The position numbers and the translations under genes were made by a program. The notes under the pieces are model-generated. The model worked only from the letters and a program-made list of their open reading frames with translations, was not told where the DNA came from and ran no database searches. From a bacterium (lineage in GTDB: Bacteria; Bacillota; Bacilli; Lactobacillales; Streptococcaceae), in NCBI GenBank assembly GCA_905221115.1, contig CAJNBX010000001.1:62001-126000 (forward strand): DNA of 64,000 nucleotides, in the 5' to 3' direction. This document shows, in pieces, positions 58,092 through 64,000 of this stretch. How positions within the stretch are numbered: position 1 is the stretch's first letter; every line of letters starts with the position of its first letter.

Positions 58092-59006
58092 CTATATAAC
58101 AGAAACTCTTTCTAGTATATATGCAGATAGACATTTCGGTGTCTCTGCATAATTTGATAAGTCTGAAATTAAGCTTAATTCTGATGTGTTTAAACGCATG
58201 CATCTTTTCTTTGAAAATAAATGCCCTTCATGATTCACTCCTTTATTAGATTCTTCCACTATTTTGTTAATACATTTCGGCATTTTTTCTAACAAATATT
58301 TTCCACGTATTAATCTTATCGAATCAGAATTTAATCTTTCGTATTCTGTATCAATTTCATCCTCTGATATTTTGATATATCCTTTAATTCTTGATTCAAT
58401 ATCTTCAGGTTTTAAAATTTTAACGATTTCATCATATTTCTTTATAGGAGTCAAGTTCGGCTTGTTAATAACCATTCCGTATGATTTTTTTATTTGCAGT
58501 GAATAACAAGCATTTCCATAAAGTATATCCTTAATTATTTTATTCCTATATTCTATAATATAATTATATGCAGTCATAAAATCATCCTTATCATATTTAG
58601 AGTGCTCTGATAACCCCATTTCTGCTAATATCATATTTTTTATTGCAACATCAGTAAAATATAAATTTTCGATTGAATAAGTTGGAGTAACATATATTTC
58701 GTTATTAATATTTGAATTATCATCAAAATCCTTATCAACAAAAAACATTTTTATAGTTTTACTATCTTTTTGGGTTTGGTTGATTATCATATCATGTATT
58801 CTAAGTACATTTTGTTTTCCATTACAATCATACTTTTTATATTCTTTTTCATTGCATAAAATAGATATTCTTGGACAATAATATTTAAAATCATCTGCTC
58901 CTTCAAAGAATAGAAACATTTTTTGAGACGACTTAGTCTGCGTATAACTAAGAAAAATAGTTTCTATACAATCTGCCTCCTCATTCATTTTATCTTTTCG
59001 CGACAT
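58092..59006 (-). CDS. DUF4435 protein, AriB-like Toprim-fold effector
   Basis: This 304-aa DUF4435 protein shows Toprim-like landmarks: Glu in FLFFEGADDFKYY (about residue 35), the DxD in FFVDKDFDD (91-93) and the family motif YSIENLYF (about 110-117). In the PARIS anti-phage system AriB (DUF4435) is the nuclease effector released by the ATPase AriA. The ATG at 59006 has AGGAG 7 nt upstream and overlaps the ATPase gene by 17 nt, so the pair is co-translated. Low GC and isolated context suggest horizontal transfer. Confidence 0.8.
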   Translation of the reverse strand: MSRKDKMNEEADCIETIFLSYTQTKSSQKMFLFFEGADDFKYYCPRISILCNEKEYKKYDCNGKQNVLRIHDMIINQTQKDSKTIKMFFVDKDFDDNSNINNEIYVTPTYSIENLYFTDVAIKNMILAEMGLSEHSKYDKDDFMTAYNYIIEYRNKIIKDILYGNACYSLQIKKSYGMVINKPNLTPIKKYDEIVKILKPEDIESRIKGYIKISEDEIDTEYERLNSDSIRLIRGKYLLEKMPKCINKIVEESNKGVNHEGHLFSKKRCMRLNTSELSLISDLSNYAETPKCLSAYILERVSVI

Positions 59007-60546
59007 TTTTCTTCTCCTTTGACATTTCTAATTCTTTTACATAATCAACATATCCATTTTTAAATATAAATGGAGAGTGAGTTGTTGCAATAAGTAAAGC
59101 TACTTTTTCTGAATCGTAAATGTCTTTTAAGAATTCTTTTTGCCACTCAATAGATAATGAAATTTCTGGTTCATCTATTATAAAAATGCAAGGAGAGGTA
59201 ACATCTAAATAAACCTTAGAAAATATTGAAACTATCTGTTTCTCTCCGGAGGAAAGATCATCAAAATCAATTTTACAATCATCAACATCAAACACATTCA
59301 TGGTCAACATGGTTTCATCATACTCTATTTTTTTTCCTGAAAGATACTTAGAACAAACCTGTGCAAACTTACTTAATTTTTTATCAATAGCCTCCTGAGA
59401 ATTATAGATATTGACTAACTTCTGAAGATAATAAATTAAAAACTCTATATTAGAATTATGTGTATCAAATTCTTTAGATTCTAGGAATGGTCTTAACTTC
59501 TCAATATTATCTATTCTATCTTCACCAATTCTTTTAATAACTACATCTACCTTACGCATATCAATATTCCCAAAATCATCCAGATAATTAGCAATGCTAT
59601 CTTCTAATAATTCACTAATGATATTTGCATTCATCTCAATATACGCAGCATTTGCATCTTTACGTAATTTACCCAATAGATTTTTTATTCTATTTTTAAC
59701 ATCGCTCATACCAAATCCCATATATTTAGAAGTTAAGTTTCCGTCTATAAATTTTTTAGAGCTAGAAGAAAATACTTTTTCAAAACCTACTTCTACACGT
59801 CTATATGTTGGGTAAAAAACAATTTCTTCCTTTAATTTATCTTTAATCTTATATATCTCTTCGTACAAATTACCATACTGCAAATCTTTAATACTTTGAA
59901 TTATTTGATTTATCTCATCGTTATTATATCTTTCATCGTACCTCAATCTATAAATTATTTCATCAAATATAGATGAGTCTGTATATTTCTGATGAATAAT
60001 ATCATTTCTAATTTTTCTGACAAAGTTTCCAGGAAGGTATCTCTCCAAATCATGTAATAAATACATCACGTGTCGTTCTTTGTATTTTATACTATCTTTA
60101 TCTTTGAATGATGCAGATTTTTGTTTATCAATAATATAACTCTTATTGTATATATTAACTGAAATCTTTTTAAAATTTATATCATACAGAGTTCTTGCAT
60201 CTCCTGTTAAAATAGCGACTATTATAGTTAATATTGTTGTTTTACCAACTCCATTTTCAGAAATCCAAATTGAAATATCATTTTCAAAAATAAGATTACA
60301 ATTATATTTCCCAAAAAGTCCTTCTATTTTAATAGATTTGAGTCCTGATTTGTTTTTATGGTTTTTCTGTTTTGTTGCATTAAGCCTTTCAAGAAGTTCT
60401 TTTATTTTCGAATCTGATAAATCTATATCGTCATTTTCGTTAAATATTTCAATATCATTTAAAAATAGATACTCAAATAATTGTTCATTTGTCAATGCAA
60501 ACTTTCTAGACAAATCATCTAATTTAGTATATTTTTCAAATTTCAT
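58990..60546 (-). CDS. AAA/ABC-type ATPase, AriA-like
   Basis: This 518-aa ATPase has an N-terminal helical module (residues about 5-58), Walker A SENGVGKTT (about 96-104), a long coiled or helical middle, signature DDLSSGEKQIVS (about 429), Walker B IFIIDEPEISLS (about 454) and a His switch TTHSPFIF. This is the OLD/SMC-like AAA_15/21 layout of AriA in PARIS. It is immediately upstream of and overlaps the DUF4435 gene. RBS GGAG lies 7 nt before the ATG. The first 58 residues are not part of the ATPase core. Confidence 0.8.
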   Translation of the reverse strand: MKFEKYTKLDDLSRKFALTNEQLFEYLFLNDIEIFNENDDIDLSDSKIKELLERLNATKQKNHKNKSGLKSIKIEGLFGKYNCNLIFENDISIWISENGVGKTTILTIIVAILTGDARTLYDINFKKISVNIYNKSYIIDKQKSASFKDKDSIKYKERHVMYLLHDLERYLPGNFVRKIRNDIIHQKYTDSSIFDEIIYRLRYDERYNNDEINQIIQSIKDLQYGNLYEEIYKIKDKLKEEIVFYPTYRRVEVGFEKVFSSSSKKFIDGNLTSKYMGFGMSDVKNRIKNLLGKLRKDANAAYIEMNANIISELLEDSIANYLDDFGNIDMRKVDVVIKRIGEDRIDNIEKLRPFLESKEFDTHNSNIEFLIYYLQKLVNIYNSQEAIDKKLSKFAQVCSKYLSGKKIEYDETMLTMNVFDVDDCKIDFDDLSSGEKQIVSIFSKVYLDVTSPCIFIIDEPEISLSIEWQKEFLKDIYDSEKVALLIATTHSPFIFKNGYVDYVKELEMSKEKKNVAKR

Positions 60547-60725
60547 TTTTTACTCCTATATATTCTATGTTCTAAAATTTCATTAATAAAATCAATCCTG
60601 TTTAGCTATCTCTCTACTTTTACAGACTTTAGTTATAATTAAATCATGTCATTTTTATATAATGCAACATCTATAATGAAATGAAGAATTTGATTATTAC
60701 TATCACAAATCAACTTTTTTGAGAA

Positions 60726-62096
<1,371 letters not shown>

Positions 62097-62180
62097 CTAT
62101 TGGCCGACAAAAAAGACGGCAACGTTACGGTTACCATCTATTATACCATGAAATTTGTAATCAGATTCTCTTTATCTATG

Positions 62181-62738
62181 CTAGTTCATTTCTTTAAAGG
62201 CTGCTTCTGCATCCGCATTACTGATAGCACCAAATTGAATCTTTCCAATCTTTCCTTGACTATCAATTAGATATTCTGTAGGAATGCTTCGAATTTGATA
62301 AGCTTGGAAGGTGGTTGCTTTGGTATCATAAAGAACTGGGATATCCTTATAACCTTGATCTTGGAACCATTGTGGGAATTGCTCAACAGTTTTTTCGCCT
62401 TGAATACCCGGTGCAATGACACTAAGAATTTCAAAATCGCGATCTGGTTTTGCAGCTAGTTCCAGCAACTCAGGCATACTTTTCTTACATGGACCACACC
62501 AAGAAGCCCAAAACTTCAAATAGACTTTTTTACCCTTATAATCAGATAACTTAACTTCTTTACCATCCATAGATTGCAATGTGAAGTCTGGAGCATCTTT
62601 TCCAACAGCAATTTGTTGTACAGTCGTTTGTTGTTTTGGCTGTTGTGCTGCTTGAGTCTTTTTAGTTTCTTCCTCACCGCAGGCCATCAGTACAACTAAT
62701 GACAAGAAGCTTAAGCCAGCAAATATTACTTTTTTCAT
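62181..62738 (-). CDS. thioredoxin-fold lipoprotein (TlpA-like, Etrx type)
   Basis: The signal peptide ends in a lipobox VLMACGEE, so the protein is a membrane-anchored extracytoplasmic lipoprotein. The redox site is WASWCGPCKKSMPE. The TlpA/ResA-like fold includes GKDAPDFTLQSMDGKEVKLSD split over the N-terminal part. In pneumococcus the CcdA-linked Etrx lipoproteins reduce extracellular methionine sulfoxide reductase. It is 12 bp downstream of ccdA, RBS AAGGAGA; 185 aa. Confidence 0.92.
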   Translation of the reverse strand: MKKVIFAGLSFLSLVVLMACGEEETKKTQAAQQPKQQTTVQQIAVGKDAPDFTLQSMDGKEVKLSDYKGKKVYLKFWASWCGPCKKSMPELLELAAKPDRDFEILSVIAPGIQGEKTVEQFPQWFQDQGYKDIPVLYDTKATTFQAYQIRSIPTEYLIDSQGKIGKIQFGAISNADAEAAFKEMN

Positions 62739-62749
62739 CTTTTTCTCCT

Positions 62750-63457
62750 TTATTCAAAAATTCCAGCTAGAACATTTACTTGTCCTAATAGTAATAAAAT
62801 TCCCATTAAAATAATGAGCAAACCACCAATTTTCTTCAGTAGCATCATATGACGCTTGATTTTACTAAAATATGGCATTACTACACCTGAAGCTAGGGCC
62901 AATACCAAGAAAGGAATGGCCATCCCTAGAGTGTAAATCAAGGTATAGATTGCTCCTTGCCAAGCGCCATTGCCACCAGAAGCCGCAAGCGCTAAAACAG
63001 AACTCAAAACTGGACCGATACAAGGCGTCCAACCGAAGCTAAAGGTAATACCGAGTAAAAAGACCGACCAATAACGATTGGCTTCTGATTTCTTAAAAGT
63101 AAAGCTTTTTTGAACCTCTAATTTCTTAAAATGAAAAATTTCCATCTGGTGAAGGCCCAAAATAATGATAATCGTACCCATGGTATAGCGAAACCAATTG
63201 GCATAGAGAATATTACCAAGGTAACCAGCACCAAATCCTAAGATAAAGAAAATGAGAGAGATACCTGCAATAAAGCAAAGTGTTCGAATCAAACCTGACC
63301 AAGCGACTTTTCTTCCAAAAAGAGAGAAGCTTTTTGCACTTTCCTGATCATCCAATAAAATTCCAGCATAAACTGGTAACAGAGGAAAAATACAAGGGGA
63401 AAAGAAGGACAAAATCCCTGCTAAAAAAACGGAGATTGAAAATACTATCGTTTCCAA
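62750..63457 (-). CDS. ccdA: CcdA-type thiol-disulfide transporter
   Basis: CcdA moves reducing equivalents across the membrane to extracytoplasmic thioredoxins. It has six membrane helices and the two reactive cysteines in FFSPCIFPLLP and FGWTPCIGPVL. The 235 aa length is standard. The start appears to be TTG at 63457, without a strong RBS. It forms a two-gene redox unit with the thioredoxin lipoprotein. Confidence 0.93.
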   Translation of the reverse strand: METIVFSISVFLAGILSFFSPCIFPLLPVYAGILLDDQESAKSFSLFGRKVAWSGLIRTLCFIAGISLIFFILGFGAGYLGNILYANWFRYTMGTIIIILGLHQMEIFHFKKLEVQKSFTFKKSEANRYWSVFLLGITFSFGWTPCIGPVLSSVLALAASGGNGAWQGAIYTLIYTLGMAIPFLVLALASGVVMPYFSKIKRHMMLLKKIGGLLIILMGILLLLGQVNVLAGIFE

Positions 63458-63660
63458 TAAAGAACCAACTTTCTTAAGAATTTAAACCTATTGTACTATA
63501 AATATTAAAATTTGTATCAAGTTTGCTACGGTTAACTATTTTTGCAATTATATTATATGAAACAAACTCTTTAATAGTACACTATGTTTTCTAAAACATT
63601 GTTAGAAATTGATTTGAATTTCTCAATCAAATTGTTCGGTTTTTTCATTTCACTATAGAT

Positions 63661-63709
63661 AAAAGAAAAAATTGAAGAAAATTGTCCAAAGAGGCACTTT
63701 TTCTTCAAT
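63661..63709 (-). terminator. terminator of map
   Basis: ATTGAAGAAAA (63671-63681) pairs with TTTTCTTCAAT (63699-63709), with the U-run on the minus strand from AAAAGAAAAA. Confidence 0.75.
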
Positions 63710-63724
63710 CTAATTTTACTTATT

Positions 63725-64000
63725 TTAATAAGTCCCTTCTTCACCTTGACTAGTCAAGATAACAGGTCCATCTTTCGTAATCACGAATTGGTGTTCATAT
63801 TGGCAAGATAGGCCACCATCAATGGTCTTATGGGCCCAGCCAGTCTTCATATCTGTATCAATTTCCCAGTCACCTGTATTGATCATTGGTTCAATGGTTA
63901 AGACCATTCCTTCACGAAGACGGAGTCCACGACCAGCAATACCATAGTTAGGAACCATTGGTTCTTCGTGCATGGTTGGGCCAACACCATGACCAACCAA
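63725..64000 (-). CDS. map: methionine aminopeptidase type I, C-terminal part (runs off window)
   Basis: The last 91 residues of MetAP are visible and the gene continues beyond the window. They contain metal-ligand His in VGHGVGPTMHEEP, Glu in LTIEPMIN and Glu in YEHQFVITKDG. The enzyme removes N-terminal Met from nascent proteins. It ends with its own terminator and diverges in no obvious operon with ccdA. Confidence 0.95.
   Translation of the reverse strand: MVGHGVGPTMHEEPMVPNYGIAGRGLRLREGMVLTIEPMINTGDWEIDTDMKTGWAHKTIDGGLSCQYEHQFVITKDGPVILTSQGEEGTY

Overview
Gene content, codon usage, low GC and repeat types point to a Streptococcus of the mitis/oralis/pneumoniae group. Supporting signs are a glgBCDA operon, GapN, pneumococcal-type enolase, XerS with a difSL site, an SMK-box metK, the agmatine-based polyamine operon, PgdA and a pneumococcal BOX element. 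No rRNA, tRNA or CRISPR array was seen.

Layout. 1-12.6 kb (+ strand): the end of a type I pullulanase, gapN, the tightly overlapping glycogen operon glgB-glgC-glgD-glgA behind a catabolite-controlled promoter, a SerB-like phosphatase, glycerate kinase, a convergent YueI-like gene and enolase. 12.6-14.3 kb: a decayed phage-type integrase remnant abutting eno, then xerS and an exact difSL site, which mark the chromosome terminus. Gene orientation flips here, mostly + to the left and mostly - to the right. 14.6-21.3 kb: metK with an enlarged SAM-III (SMK) leader, small proteins, a HAD phosphatase, and an ABC exporter converging on a two-component system. 21.4-28.5 kb: a complete arginine-agmatine-putrescine-spermidine operon behind a long structured leader with its own terminator. 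28.8-38.1 kb: a VIT transporter, a BOX element, a Bce-type bacitracin-resistance ABC transporter with a BceR-like operator and a 36-codon first gene, PspC, SprT, Tex, and a permease pair. 38.1-41.2 kb: an accessory ABC transporter flanked by 45-bp direct repeats, with an IS110-type remnant at one end. 41.3-56.5 kb: DUF896, glyS, glyQ, a P-loop ATPase lying between a glycine T-box and glyQS, an aldo/keto reductase, pgdA, a ClC antiporter, rnhB, rbgA, an ISL3 remnant, a neopullulanase-like enzyme and small genes. 56.6-64 kb: a lipid kinase, a two-gene ATPase + DUF4435 system resembling the PARIS anti-phage system, rlmD, a thioredoxin lipoprotein with CcdA, and the end of map.

The most notable points are (i) the PARIS-like AriA/AriB pair between dgk and rlmD, (ii) a putative defence ATPase that is the first gene behind a tRNA-Gly-sensing T-box, (iii) an SMK riboswitch with a large apical insert carrying a second copy of its 3' ligand-binding strand, (iv) an unassigned highly structured leader ahead of speA, and (v) three genes (pgdA, tex and the yueI-like gene) with a -10 box only 6 nt from the start codon and no Shine-Dalgarno sequence, suggesting leaderless mRNAs. 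No searches or folding programs were run; all calls rest on reading the sequence and recalled family knowledge.
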